Source: CAZXNF01 sp050741255
GTDB taxonomy: Bacteria > Pseudomonadota > Gammaproteobacteria > Burkholderiales > SG8-41
Assembly (NCBI GenBank): GCA_050741255.1
Contig: JBOIEQ010000001.1
Span: 1-64,000, forward strand
Length of the DNA: 64,000 nucleotides
Direction of reading: 5' to 3'
The notes beneath the pieces were generated by a model. That model had not been told where the DNA came from. It worked only from the letters and a program-made list of their open reading frames with translations, and did no database searches. The first letter of the stretch is position 1, and each line of letters opens with the position of its first letter. The position numbers and the translations under genes were made by a program. This document shows, piece by piece, positions 16,642-25,748 of this stretch.

Positions 16642-17942
16642 ACGCAGCGCCGGCGGCCGAGGCTCATCCAGAATCCTATTGGGCCGCAACCGCGGGCCGC
16701 ACGCGATTCGACCCGCTGACGGGCGACAGCGAAGCAGACGTTGCCGTCATCGGCGGCGGATTTACCGGTCTCGCCGCCGCTTACGAGCTCAACCGCCTGG
16801 GGCGTGACTGCGTCGTGCTTGAGGCGCACGACATCGGCTGGGGCGCGAGCGGACGCAATGGCGGCATGGTCGTGCCGCGCTACAAGCACACCTATCCCGC
16901 GCTCGCCGCCTGCTATGGCGAGGCCGTTGCGCTCGCGATGCATGCCGCGGCACACCGGGCCGTGGACACGGTGGAAAGCATCGTGGCGGAGTGCGCCATC
17001 GACTGCGGGTTCGCCCGTCACGGGCATCTCACGCCTATGGTCCACGCCAGCGACGAGGCGCGCTTCGCGGCGGATGCCGAATGGCTGGCGCGATATGCGG
17101 GCGACGCCGTACCCGCCATGCTGAGCAGGGCTGATACCGCCCGCCGGATCGGCACGGACTTCTATCGTGCCGCCTACTACGAACCGCGCGGCGCGGGCAT
17201 CCACCCGTTTGCCTACTGTGCCGGCTTGGCGGTCGCGCTGGCCGCACGCGGCGTGCGCATCCACACGGCAACGCCTGCCCTCGAATGGCACTCTGATGGC
17301 AACGCGGTAACGGTGAGCACCCCGCGCGGAACTGTCAGGGCGCACCACCTCGTGCTGGCGACCAATGGCTACACCGACCTGACGCAGGCGGGCGCGGCGC
17401 TCAAGCTGCGCATCGTGCCCATGGTGTCGTCATTGATTGCCACTGAACCGCTCCCCTCCGCCATTCGGGAACGCCTGCTGCCGGCAGGTCACCTGGTCAC
17501 GGACGCCAAGCGCCTGACCAATTATTTCCGGCTGATGCCTGATGGCGCACTCCTGTTCGGCGGGCGCGGCGGCGCTTCAAACCGGACGAGTACGGCGGTC
17601 TACCGCCGGCTCGCGCACGAGCTTGCGAACATCTTCCCGGCGCTGGCGGGCACGCCGCTCCGCTACCGCTGGTCGGGCCGTGTGGCCGTGACGCTCGACG
17701 GCTTGCCGCACATCGGCGCACTCGGCAAGAGCGTCTCCTACGCCCTCGGTTACAACGGCCGGGGCGTTGCACTGTCGGCGCTGCTGGGTCGCATGCTTGC
17801 GCACCGCGCGTGCGGAGAACCGGTCGACGCGGGCCCCATGAGCAAAACCGGTTTCGGCGGCATCCCGCTACACGCGCTGCGGGTTCCGGCCAAGCAGCTT
17901 GCCATTACCTATTACCGTCTGCTCGATGCGATCGGCGCGTGA
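16638..17942 (+). CDS. FAD-dependent amino-acid/amine oxidase (DAO fold, gamma-glutamylputrescine oxidase-like)
   Basis: 434 residues starting with GTG at 16638, overlapping the GntR stop by 4 nt. The FAD motif VIGGGFTGLAAAYELNRLG and the downstream DIGWGASGRNGGMV are characteristic of the PuuB/OrdL branch of the D-amino-acid-oxidase fold. The C-terminal RYRWSGRVAVTLDGLPHIG holds the second flavin-contact region. It oxidises an amine or amino acid, probably the product released by the hydantoinase. Its closest relative in the window is the protein at 35674-37026, which has the same VDAGPM and LRVPA ending and also sits beside a hydantoinase. Confidence 0.87.
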   Translation: MNAAPAAEAHPESYWAATAGRTRFDPLTGDSEADVAVIGGGFTGLAAAYELNRLGRDCVVLEAHDIGWGASGRNGGMVVPRYKHTYPALAACYGEAVALAMHAAAHRAVDTVESIVAECAIDCGFARHGHLTPMVHASDEARFAADAEWLARYAGDAVPAMLSRADTARRIGTDFYRAAYYEPRGAGIHPFAYCAGLAVALAARGVRIHTATPALEWHSDGNAVTVSTPRGTVRAHHLVLATNGYTDLTQAGAALKLRIVPMVSSLIATEPLPSAIRERLLPAGHLVTDAKRLTNYFRLMPDGALLFGGRGGASNRTSTAVYRRLAHELANIFPALAGTPLRYRWSGRVAVTLDGLPHIGALGKSVSYALGYNGRGVALSALLGRMLAHRACGEPVDAGPMSKTGFGGIPLHALRVPAKQLAITYYRLLDAIGA

Positions 17943-17986
17943 AATGACCACTTTTTTATCCGCATCGCGATAGCCTGGGCCGAGCG

Positions 17987-19213
17987 ATGCGTTTGGAATT
18001 TTCCGCTTTCCGGAGCCGCAACTACCGGTTGTTCCTCGCCGGCCAGAGTCTGTCGATGATCGGCCACGCGATGCAACAGGTCGCGCTCGGCTGGATCGTC
18101 TTCAACTGGACCGGGTCGACCTACTGGCTGGGACTCGTCGCGTTCGCGGGCCAGGTGCCTTTCCTCGTCACAACCCCACTTGCCGGAGTGCTCACCGATC
18201 GCTATGACAAGCGGCGCCTCCTGATGGGGGCGCAGACACTGGGTCTCGTCAGCGCGCTCACGCTGGTCATGCTCACCTTGTCCGGCAGCGGCAACGCCTG
18301 GGCTGTCACGCTGACCGCACTGGCCGCGGGTATCGCCGTCAGCATCGAAGTCCCCACCCGCCAGGCGCTGTTGGTCGACCTGATCCGGGACAAGGCGCAT
18401 CTGCCGAACGCCATTGCCTTCTACTCGCTCATGTTCAATACCGGGCGCACGCTGGGACCGCTCGCCGCCGGCATGTTGCTTGCCTCCACCGGCGCGTGGA
18501 CGTGTTTCGCGGCTAATGCGGCCACCTACGCAGCCCTGCTCGCGGCCATGAGCATGATCGAGCGGCCGGCTGTTGTGCGGCCCGTCCACACGGCGGGTGT
18601 CGTGCGCAGCCTCGTGCACGCGTTCACCTATGTGCGCAGGCACGACCTGCTGTGGGCGCTGATCCTGCTCACGGGCGTGGCCAGCTTTGCGCTCATGCCC
18701 TATGTGGCGCTGATGCCTGCGGTCGCCGGCACCGATTATGCCGCCGCACCGGAGACGCTCGGTTTGCTGCTAGGGTCGGCTGGTTTTGGTGCCATGCTGG
18801 GCAACCTGTCGCTCGCCACGGGTGGCGCCGTCCGCAATCTGCCGCGCAAGATCGCGCTGGCGACCTGCGCCTCCGGCGTCGCCCTGCTCGTCTTCAGCTT
18901 CGTGCCGGCGCTGGGTGCGCGGTTCCTGCTCATGGCCATACTGGGTTGGGGCTATACCGTTGCCATGTCGGCGTGCAACATCGCGCTGCAAGCCGTCGTA
19001 CAGGAGGACCAGCGGGGGCGCGTGGCGGCTATTTACATCATGGCCCTGCTGGGCCTGCCCCCCCTCGGCGCACTCGGCGCGGGCGTACTCGCGCAACACG
19101 TCGGCACGGCACTCACGCTGGCAACAGGCGGCCTTCTCTGCGCGCTGGCAGGCTTGCAACTGCTGTCCGGAAGCAAACGCTATGTGCGTGCCATCGATGC
19201 CGCAGCCGTATGA
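17987..19213 (+). CDS. Major facilitator superfamily transporter (EntS/DHA3-like exporter)
   Basis: 408 residues with about 12 hydrophobic segments. The N-terminus FRSRNYRLFLAGQSLSMIGHA and the loop 2-3 motif GVLTDRYDKRRLLM are typical of the EntS-like drug/siderophore exporter branch of the MFS. It probably exports, or less likely imports, a small molecule using the proton gradient. It lies 44 nt after the flavoprotein and 31 nt before a Bug gene, on the same strand, so it may be co-transcribed. The substrate is unknown. Confidence 0.85.
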   Translation: MRLEFSAFRSRNYRLFLAGQSLSMIGHAMQQVALGWIVFNWTGSTYWLGLVAFAGQVPFLVTTPLAGVLTDRYDKRRLLMGAQTLGLVSALTLVMLTLSGSGNAWAVTLTALAAGIAVSIEVPTRQALLVDLIRDKAHLPNAIAFYSLMFNTGRTLGPLAAGMLLASTGAWTCFAANAATYAALLAAMSMIERPAVVRPVHTAGVVRSLVHAFTYVRRHDLLWALILLTGVASFALMPYVALMPAVAGTDYAAAPETLGLLLGSAGFGAMLGNLSLATGGAVRNLPRKIALATCASGVALLVFSFVPALGARFLLMAILGWGYTVAMSACNIALQAVVQEDQRGRVAAIYIMALLGLPPLGALGAGVLAQHVGTALTLATGGLLCALAGLQLLSGSKRYVRAIDAAAV

Positions 19214-19244
19214 GTTCACAGTCCCGTTTCACAGGAGAAAGCGC

Positions 19245-20252
19245 ATGAAACAGTCGTTCACGGTGTCGCCAGTGCGGACGTTCCGCCTGTCCCTCTCCGC
19301 ACTGGCCATGCTGGCGGCATCGATGCCGGTCGCGCAGGCACAAGTCCCGGCGGGATGGCCGGCGAAACCCATCCGCCTGATCAATCCGTTTGCGCCCGGT
19401 GGCGCCGTTGATGTGACTGCGCGCTCGCTCGGCACCGCGCTGGGCGAAGCACTCGGAACGCAGGTCGTCATTGAAAACCGCGGTGGCGCGGGCGGCATGC
19501 TCGGCGTGGACGCGGCGGCGAAGGCCGCGCCGGATGGCTATACCCTCGTTGTCGGCACGGTTGGCCCGATGGCCATCAGTCCGGCCCTCACCCGCAAGAT
19601 GCCTTACGACCCCGTCAGGGATCTCGCGCCTATCTCGCGCGCCGCGGACACCATCAACCTGCTGGTCGTGCACCCGTCCCTGCCCGTCCAATCGGTGAAG
19701 GAGCTGGTGGCGCTCGCCAAGGCACGTCCCAACGAGCTGCTCTACGCATCGGCCGGGGTTGGCGCCAACGATCACCTTGCAGGCGAACTGTTCAACGCCC
19801 TGGCGGGTACCAAAATCACCCACGTGCCGTACAAGGGCGGCGCGCCCGCGATGCTCGACCTGATCGGCGGCCAGGTGCAGGTGTATTTCGCCAGCTACGC
19901 CACCGCGCGGCCACAGATGGATGCGAAAAAAGTACGGGCGCTCGGATTAACGAGACGACAGCGCTTCGAACTGCTGCCGGACCTGCCGACGATCGACGAG
20001 GCGGGCGTCAAGGGCTTCGAGGTCGCCAACTGGTACGGGATCTTCGCACCCGCGGGCATCCCGAAAGATATCCTGACACGCCTTAACCGTGAGATCGTCC
20101 GTGCACTGGCGCAACCGGACGTCAAGTCGCGGATGCTGCAGGGCGGCGTCGTCGCGGTGTCCTCCACCCCCGAAGAACTCGGACAGTTCCATCGCATGGA
20201 AATGGAGAAATGGGCGAAAGTCATCCGGGACGCCAAGGTCACGCCGGAGTAG
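19245..20252 (+). CDS. Bug/TctC-family substrate-binding protein
   Basis: 335 residues. The signal peptide ends around VAQAQ; the mature part shows WPAKPIRLINPFAPGGAVDV, ENRGGAGGMLGVDAAAKAAPDGYTL and VPYKGGAPAMLDLIGGQV. ACAGGAGAAA precedes the ATG at 19245. It closes the plus-strand run that begins with the fused hydantoinase. It differs clearly from the first Bug protein of this run (14901), so the two probably bind different ligands or feed different carriers. Confidence 0.9.
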   Translation: MKQSFTVSPVRTFRLSLSALAMLAASMPVAQAQVPAGWPAKPIRLINPFAPGGAVDVTARSLGTALGEALGTQVVIENRGGAGGMLGVDAAAKAAPDGYTLVVGTVGPMAISPALTRKMPYDPVRDLAPISRAADTINLLVVHPSLPVQSVKELVALAKARPNELLYASAGVGANDHLAGELFNALAGTKITHVPYKGGAPAMLDLIGGQVQVYFASYATARPQMDAKKVRALGLTRRQRFELLPDLPTIDEAGVKGFEVANWYGIFAPAGIPKDILTRLNREIVRALAQPDVKSRMLQGGVVAVSSTPEELGQFHRMEMEKWAKVIRDAKVTPE

Positions 20253-20280
20253 TCGTCCGGGCGAGCGGATATTCCGCGCG

Positions 20281-20475
20281 CTACAAAGAGAGCTGCAGTT
20301 CGGCGTATTCGAGCGCCTCGGCCTCGTTGTCGAACACCAGGCTCCACGCCTTGCCCACGAACTCGGCGGGCGACTTGCTGATGTCGAGCCGCACCGCGGC
20401 GGCCATGTAGATGTCTTCGTCGTCCTCCGCGTCCTCGATCTTCAGCGCGACCGCCTTGAATTTGCCTGCTGCCAT
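20281..20475 (-). CDS. Small acidic protein of unknown function
   Basis: 64 residues (MAAGKFKAVALKIEDAEDDE at the start). It is strongly acidic, with no signal peptide or membrane helix. It has the look of a small conserved cytosolic protein, with an alternating strand and a closing amphipathic helix (EAEALEYAELQLSL). AAGGAGCAGG precedes the ATG, a good ribosome binding site. It is convergent with the Bug gene. I do not recognise a family. Confidence 0.55.
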   Translation of the reverse strand: MAAGKFKAVALKIEDAEDDEDIYMAAAVRLDISKSPAEFVGKAWSLVFDNEAEALEYAELQLSL

Positions 20476-20761
20476 GCCTGCTCCTTGTTGTTGTCATCCC
20501 CGATACCCGGGACAGCCCATCCCTGTGCCAGCGCCGTCCTCCGCCAATACCGTTTGGCGGGCGAAAGCCTAGCATGATCACGACAGCCGGCCTCAGACCG
20601 ATGCCAGAACGAGGCTCTGCCCTGCGGGAAGTCCAGCGGGACTTGCGGGCTGGCGGTCGCGGCGTGGAATCTTGCGGCGCCTTCGGAAAATTCCGGGACC
20701 GCTTGAACCGCAAGGCAGCAACAGCGATAAGCTGGCGACCATGATGAACCGGGAGTTTACG

Positions 20762-21109
20762 ATGAAGCCGGTACTCGGCCTGGCCGTGCTGTTGCTGGCG
20801 GCATGCGCGACCCCCTCCGACATCACCAAGCTCGGGATGTCGCGGTCCTTCACAACCACGATGAACGTGCCGAATACCGTTACCTGCGTAAAGCGGGTCG
20901 CGAGCGACTTTCGCGCGAAGGGGCCTGCGACAGAGCGGCCGTCCGACAAGCCGGGCGGCGTCGAGATTCATCTCAACGGCGACATGGGAACGATCATGGT
21001 TGCCGTCGTCACTCCGGCTCCGCCCGGTTCGAACGTCACGGTGTTCTATGAGAGCGACCGGGTACGAAGCCTCAACGGCAACGACATGGTTCGCGGATGC
21101 TCGAAGTAA
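20762..21109 (+). CDS. Small predicted lipoprotein
   Basis: 115 residues. The N-terminus MKPVLGLAVLLLAACATPSD is a lipoprotein signal with lipobox LLAAC, so Cys would be lipidated and the protein anchored in the outer or inner membrane. The rest is a small domain with a second Cys pair (VTCVKR and RGCSK) that could form a disulfide. ATG 20762 was chosen over 20741 because GGGAG lies just before it. No family is recognised. The 286 nt upstream (20476-20761) holds no gene that I can support. Confidence 0.65.
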   Translation: MKPVLGLAVLLLAACATPSDITKLGMSRSFTTTMNVPNTVTCVKRVASDFRAKGPATERPSDKPGGVEIHLNGDMGTIMVAVVTPAPPGSNVTVFYESDRVRSLNGNDMVRGCSK

Positions 21110-21369
21110 GCTCACCCCGCCACCTCGATTGCACGGGAGGCCATTGGGCCCTGTCCGCAGGAGCCAAAGCTTGAGCAAGCCGGGTGGCCTGTGGGCAGAT
21201 CCGGATCCCAGGCCTTCCGCGTGCCGTGTGTTTCGGAGGGCCAATGGGCCTGGCCCACGAGCACCCTACCCCTATGCCCAGTCGCACCGCATTGGTGCGT
21301 GCCATCCATGTATTGCCGCTTTGCGGCTGACGGAATAAAGTTCGTGGTCGTCGCTGATGGGTACCGCTT

Positions 21370-21660
21370 ATGTCTTCGTCATGGATTGATCTCGCGCGGG
21401 GCTGCGAGTTCGTCAACGCCGCGCTGGCCGACGAACTGCACAAAGCCGGCGTAAAAGTCAGAGAAATCGCATTCTCCGAGCCCTACACCATTCAATCGAC
21501 CAGTACGCAGACCCTTAACGCCACGTTGGCCAGCGGCGAAGTTCGCGGCATCGAGTTCAGCACGCGCGAACTGATACTGGCTGGAAGCACGGCGGAGAAC
21601 GCGGGTGTCGAAGTGCTCGTCCGCATTCGCGAGTTTGTAGCGAGCCTCGTCCGGCAATAG
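21370..21660 (+). CDS. Small protein of unknown function
   Basis: 96 residues beginning MSSSWIDLARGCEFVNAALA. There is no signal peptide. The composition and codon use look like real coding sequence, with a predicted helix, strand, helix pattern and a closing helix VLVRIREFVASLVRQ. There is no strong ribosome binding site and no recognised domain. The 260 nt upstream hold only short GC-rich repeats (GGCCATTGGGCC near 21140 and GGCCAATGGGCC near 21239). Confidence 0.4.
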   Translation: MSSSWIDLARGCEFVNAALADELHKAGVKVREIAFSEPYTIQSTSTQTLNATLASGEVRGIEFSTRELILAGSTAENAGVEVLVRIREFVASLVRQ

Positions 21661-21755
21661 GGATCGTTCGGCGGTGCTGTTTCGCGTCCTCACGGGGATA
21701 GTGCCCGGCTCGCCTCGGGGGTGGTGTCCCGGTGGAGATGTGAACTCCGGTTAGC

Positions 21756-21778
21756 GCCCTTTCACGGCGGTAACCGGG
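21756..21778 (+). pseudogene. tRNA-Glu anticodon-arm fragment
   Basis: These 23 nt are identical to the anticodon stem-loop and variable region of the intact tRNA-Glu at 25749-25824, but lie on the opposite strand. Immediately upstream (21741-21755) is an antisense T-arm-like piece, making an inverted repeat CCGGTTA/TAACCGG. Another T-arm-like piece starting CACGGGGAT is at 21691. No other parts of a tRNA are present, so it cannot be functional. It may be the footprint of a past insertion at tRNA-Glu. Confidence 0.6.
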
Positions 21779-21880
21779 CAGCGGTGGCGCGGGAATTGTC
21801 GCGCCCGCGCCCCTGTTGTGGAAACCACTGGGCGCCTTACCAACAAGCTTACTCACCACCCCGTTGCACAAGGACCACTC

Positions 21881-23722
21881 ATGCCACGCACGACCAGACG
21901 AATGCTGTTGAAACAGGCTGCCGCCATCAGCCTGCTCCCCTTCGTCCCGTTGCCTCTGACGGGAGTGGCTCATGGCGCAGCCAACGCGGCGGGCAGCGCG
22001 TTTCGTCGCAGCCGTCCCGGCGATCGGACCTGGCCGTCGGCTGCTGAGTGGGATCGTTTAAACCAGGCGGTCGGCGGTCAGCTTTCCCGGGTGGAATCTC
22101 CCCTCATGACGTGCGCCACAGCGCCCGGCGGGACCGCTTGCAACGAGCTGTTCCGGAACATGAAGAACCCGTACTTCATCGGCGACAGCCCGGCGCTCAC
22201 GCAAACGGTGGGCTGGGTGGACGGCTGGAGTTCCGCACCGAGCGTCTATGCGCTCGCCGCCAGGACAACCGCGGACGTGGTCGCCGCCGTCAACTTTGCG
22301 CGGGAGCACCGCCTGCGGCTGGTCATCAAAGGCGGCGGGCACAGCTATCAGGGCACGTCCAACGGGCCGGACTCGCTGCTGGTTTGGACGCGGCCGATGA
22401 ACGCCATCACCCTCCACGACGCCTTCATCGGAGCAGGCTGCGCGGGCAAGGTGCCACCGCAACCCGCGGTGTCCGTCGGCGCGGGCGCCATCTGGCTCAA
22501 CACTTACCACGCGGTCACGAGTGCCGGCCGCTACGTGCAGGGCGGCGGCTGCGCGACGGTCGGCGTCGCCGGGCTTGTCCAGAGCGGCGGTTTCGGCAGC
22601 TTCTCCAAGTACTACGGCATGGCGGCCGCAGGCCTGCTGGAGGCCGAGATCGTCACCGCCGATGGCGTCGCGCGCATCGTCAACGCCTGCATGCATCCGG
22701 ATCTCTACCGGGGACTCAAGGGGGGCGGCGGGGGCAGCCTCGGCGTCGTCACGCGCCTCACCCTCCGCACGCGCGAGCTGCCGGCGTTTCTCGGTGGCGC
22801 ACAGGCGTCCATCAAGGCCGCCTCAGATGCCGCATACCGCCGCCTGATCGCCCGTTTCGTCGTGTTCTATGCCGACAGTCTCCTCAATCCGCGATGGGGT
22901 GAGATGGCCAAATTCCGGCCGGGTAACGTGCTTGAGATCGCAATGGTGTTCCACGGCCTGAGCCAACCGGAAGCGGCCGCCATCTGGCGTCCGTTCTTCG
23001 AGTGGATCGCGGCCTCGCCGCAGGATTACAGCCTGGCGTCGCCGCTACAGGTGATCGCCGTGCCCGCCCGCAACTTCTGGGATCCGGAATACCTGCGCCG
23101 GAACCTGCCGCAGACGGTGGTCGCCGACAGCCGGCCGGGCGCCCCGGCCCACAACCTGTTCTGGGCCGGCAACCTTGGCGAGGCGGGGCAGTATCTGCAC
23201 GGCTACGACTCGACGTGGCTGCCGGTTTCTCTGCTGAAGAAAGACCAGCAGAAGCGGCTGGTAGACGCCCTTTTCGCGAGCTCGCGCCACTGGCAGACAA
23301 GCCTGCACTTCAACAAAGGCATGGCCGGCGCGCCTGCCGAAGCCGTTGCCTCGGCCCGGCAGACGGTGACCCATCCGGCCGTGGCGGATGCATTTGCGCT
23401 GGCGATCTGTGCGGGCGGCGGACCGCCCGCCTTCGCGTCGGTACCCGGTCACGAACCGGACTTGGCCAGGGCGCGCGCGGATGCAAAATTGATTGGCCTT
23501 GCGATGCGCGAACTGGTCAAGGTGGCACCGAACGGCGGCTCGTACGTGTCCGAAGGCAACTACTTCAACCGCAACTGGCAGCAGGCATACTGGGGTTCCA
23601 ACTACCAGCGGCTGCTGGCGGTGAAACGGAAATATGATCCGGACGGGCTGTTCTTCGTCCATCACGGTGTCGGCAGCGAGGACTGGAGCGCCGACGGCTT
23701 TACCAGGATTGCCGGTCGCTGA
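21881..23722 (+). CDS. Tat-exported FAD-linked oxidase (berberine-bridge-enzyme-like)
   Basis: 613 residues. The N-terminus TTRRMLLKQAAAISLLPF is a twin-arginine signal, so the folded flavoprotein is exported to the periplasm. The FAD-binding_4 domain follows (AARTTADVVAAVNFAREH, VIKGGGHSYQGTS, QGGGCATVGVAGLVQSGGFG, YRGLKGGGGGSLGVVT). The C-terminus has the BBE motif NYFNRNWQQAYWGSNYQRL. The His of GGGHS is the usual covalent FAD attachment site. Such enzymes oxidise sugars, alcohols or alkaloid-like amines. It is longer than the usual 450-500 residues because of an insert around residues 60-115. ATG 21881 was chosen to start the Tat signal. Confidence 0.85.
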   Translation: MPRTTRRMLLKQAAAISLLPFVPLPLTGVAHGAANAAGSAFRRSRPGDRTWPSAAEWDRLNQAVGGQLSRVESPLMTCATAPGGTACNELFRNMKNPYFIGDSPALTQTVGWVDGWSSAPSVYALAARTTADVVAAVNFAREHRLRLVIKGGGHSYQGTSNGPDSLLVWTRPMNAITLHDAFIGAGCAGKVPPQPAVSVGAGAIWLNTYHAVTSAGRYVQGGGCATVGVAGLVQSGGFGSFSKYYGMAAAGLLEAEIVTADGVARIVNACMHPDLYRGLKGGGGGSLGVVTRLTLRTRELPAFLGGAQASIKAASDAAYRRLIARFVVFYADSLLNPRWGEMAKFRPGNVLEIAMVFHGLSQPEAAAIWRPFFEWIAASPQDYSLASPLQVIAVPARNFWDPEYLRRNLPQTVVADSRPGAPAHNLFWAGNLGEAGQYLHGYDSTWLPVSLLKKDQQKRLVDALFASSRHWQTSLHFNKGMAGAPAEAVASARQTVTHPAVADAFALAICAGGGPPAFASVPGHEPDLARARADAKLIGLAMRELVKVAPNGGSYVSEGNYFNRNWQQAYWGSNYQRLLAVKRKYDPDGLFFVHHGVGSEDWSADGFTRIAGR

Positions 23723-23761
23723 CACGAAGCGGTGTTCTCTCACATGGAAAGATCTGCCTCA

Positions 23762-24997
23762 ATGACTGACATCTACAAGACCACGCAGGAGGGCTATCTC
23801 GAATTCAGCCCCGGCTTCTTTCAGCAGTGCATGCGCGATTACCTGGAGGACCCCGGCATCGTTGTGACGGCGGTGCGCTACGTTGGTGAAGTCGGGGTCA
23901 CCGCCACCACGCGCATGAAATACACCGGTGAACGCGACAAGCTGCTGGGGCTATTCCGCTATGGGATCGACTACACCCAGGGCGGGCGGCCGCGGAGCAT
24001 CGAAATCCTCGTCAAATCAAAAACCCACTATCTTGAGCTCGTGCAGCGCCTCGGCGACGTGCTGATCAAAAGTGGCATCCAGGTGCCGGGGGTTGCCGGT
24101 CTGCTCGGCAAGACCGAACTGTTCAACACCCACATAAAAGAGATCAACGTCTTCCGCATGCAGAAAACGGACCCGGCCTTCACGCGGGTGCTGCCCATCG
24201 TCTACGGGACGTACGCCAACGATGCGGTGCAGCAGTACGTAGTGCTGGAGGAGTTTCTTGCCAACGCCTACGTCATGAAGGACTACCGCGACATTTCCTT
24301 CTGGAGCCCTGCGCAGATCGAAACCGGCGTGCGCGATTTTTCCCGGATGCACGCAGCGCACTTCGGGAAGTACGAGACACTGGTCGGGGAAGGCTGGCTC
24401 GGCAAAACGCTGGATGCCGGCGTGATGCGCGAACTCACGCCACTCTGGAGTGCCTATGCCGAAAAGCTCCGCCATTACATCGGCACGCTGTTCGATGCGG
24501 AGTACCTGGACACGCATCGTCAATGGATCGACACCATTCCCCAATGGTGGGGCGCGATCGACGCCCAGAAAAAGACCCTGATCTTCAACGACGCGCAAAT
24601 CCGCAACCTGGCCGTCCGCGACCCGTACCGCGATCCGCGGCTCGTCCTGTTCGACTGGGAGTGCGCGAGCATCCAGTTGCCGCAGCGCGATCTGGTCGAA
24701 TTTCTGAGCTACGCGATCGGCGAAGGCACGACCGATGCCGAAATTGCCGGATATCTTGAAGCGGCGCGGCACCAGCTCGCCGAAAGCGCGCAGGTGACCA
24801 TCGATCCGCGGGAATGGCTGACCGGCTGCCGTTATTCGATCCGAGATCTTCACGTCAACCGCATGGCCTGCCAACTGGTGCTGCACATCACGCTCAACCG
24901 ACCCGACATCGAGCGGGTGTTTCGCGCGTCTCTACGCATACTGGCTTGTGTGGAGCGCAGCTTGACGGCTTTGGGCGTCGCGCTCGAGCAACACTAG
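23762..24997 (+). CDS. Aminoglycoside-phosphotransferase-like (APH/choline kinase fold) protein
   Basis: 411 residues, with no signal peptide. The catalytic-loop equivalent reads IFNDAQIRNLAVRD, matching HGDxxxxN with the His replaced by Phe-Asn but the Asp and downstream Asn kept. The DFG-like metal site is LVLFDWECASI. The N-terminal half carries a Lys in IEILVKSKTHYLELVQR, suited to ATP binding. It may phosphorylate a small hydroxyl compound. GGAAAG lies before the ATG at 23762. It is 39 nt after the FAD oxidase on the same strand. Confidence 0.65.
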   Translation: MTDIYKTTQEGYLEFSPGFFQQCMRDYLEDPGIVVTAVRYVGEVGVTATTRMKYTGERDKLLGLFRYGIDYTQGGRPRSIEILVKSKTHYLELVQRLGDVLIKSGIQVPGVAGLLGKTELFNTHIKEINVFRMQKTDPAFTRVLPIVYGTYANDAVQQYVVLEEFLANAYVMKDYRDISFWSPAQIETGVRDFSRMHAAHFGKYETLVGEGWLGKTLDAGVMRELTPLWSAYAEKLRHYIGTLFDAEYLDTHRQWIDTIPQWWGAIDAQKKTLIFNDAQIRNLAVRDPYRDPRLVLFDWECASIQLPQRDLVEFLSYAIGEGTTDAEIAGYLEAARHQLAESAQVTIDPREWLTGCRYSIRDLHVNRMACQLVLHITLNRPDIERVFRASLRILACVERSLTALGVALEQH

Positions 24998-25029
24998 CGT
25001 TACTATCACCGTAGATAGAAAGTGCCCCC

Positions 25030-25515
25030 TTAACCGCGGCGCGCCGTCTCGATTGCAGCGATGTCGATCTTTCTCATCTCCATCATCGCATCGAACGCGC
25101 GTTTGGCTGCAACGGGGTCGGGATCGGTAATCGCGTCCGTCAGGGCAATCGGCGTAATCTGCCAGGACAAACCCCATTTGTCCTTGCACCAGCCGCATGC
25201 GCTCTCCTGGCCGCCGTTGCCGACAATCGCGTTCCAGTAGCGATCCGTTTCGGCTTGGTCAGCGGTGGCTACCTGGAACGAAAACGATTCGCTGTGCTTG
25301 AACGCCGGTCCGCCGTTGAGTCCGAGGCAAGGAATACCCATCACGGTAAATTCGACGGTCAGCACGTCCCCCTTTTTCCCCGACGGAAAGTCTCCCGGCG
25401 CGTGGTACACCGCGCCGACGGACGAATCGGGAAAGGTCCTGGCGTAAAACCGCGCCGCGTCCTCGGCGTCGCCATCGTACCAAAGACAAATCGTGTTCTT
25501 CGCCGATTTCAGCAT
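25030..25515 (-). CDS. VOC-family protein, PhnB/3-demethylubiquinone-methyltransferase-like
   Basis: 161 residues. A single vicinal-oxygen-chelate-type domain of the PhnB subgroup: NTICLWYDGDAEDAARFYAR at the start, then GLNGGPAFKHSESFSFQV and GLSWQITPIALTDAI at the end. Members are small dimeric cytosolic proteins; many are annotated as glyoxalase/bleomycin-resistance or PhnB-like without tested activity. It contains the ACGWCKDKWG segment typical of this subgroup. It is convergent with the kinase-like gene. Confidence 0.85.
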   Translation of the reverse strand: MLKSAKNTICLWYDGDAEDAARFYARTFPDSSVGAVYHAPGDFPSGKKGDVLTVEFTVMGIPCLGLNGGPAFKHSESFSFQVATADQAETDRYWNAIVGNGGQESACGWCKDKWGLSWQITPIALTDAITDPDPVAAKRAFDAMMEMRKIDIAAIETARRG

Positions 25516-25548
25516 GCCACTTCTCCATTGAGATGAGAGTCCTACTGC

Positions 25549-25705
25549 ACGGGGATTGTGCCCCGCTCGCCCTGGGGTGATCCGGGCATCCCTCGTCCAC
25601 TACGTGGCGAGGGACCGCCGCGCACCAGCGGCGCGGCGTCCAAAGCAATGTCCCCCGGACATTGCTTTGTAGAACCCCTGCGGGGTTCGCATCCCCGGGG
25701 AGCGT
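25549..25705. repeat. Array of successive hairpins between tRNA-Glu and the VOC gene
   Basis: Several stem-loops stand in a row. CACGGGGATT-GTGCCCCG is near 25549. CCCTCG/CGAGGG flanks 25590-25615. GCCGCGC/GCGCGGC lies around 25617-25638. A perfect 13-bp stem CAAAGCAATGTCC/GGACATTGCTTTG spans 25641-25669 with a 3-nt loop. AACCCC/GGGGTT follows at 25673. The perfect terminator comes next. The first hairpin resembles the T-arm of tRNA-Glu and also the sequence at 21690-21720. No coding potential is seen. It could be a structured repeat or a non-coding RNA. Confidence 0.6.
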
Positions 25706-25748
25706 CAAAAAGCAAAAAGCCACCGCTTGGGTGGCTTTTTGCTTTTTG
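25706..25748 (-). terminator. Strong bidirectional hairpin terminator after tRNA-Glu
   Basis: A perfect 19-bp stem (25706-25724 with 25730-25748) and a 5-nt loop. The arms contain AAAAAGC and GCTTTTT tracts, so a U-rich end is produced in both directions. It begins one base after the encoded CCA of tRNA-Glu and ends the tRNA-Ala/tRNA-Glu transcript. Confidence 0.92.
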
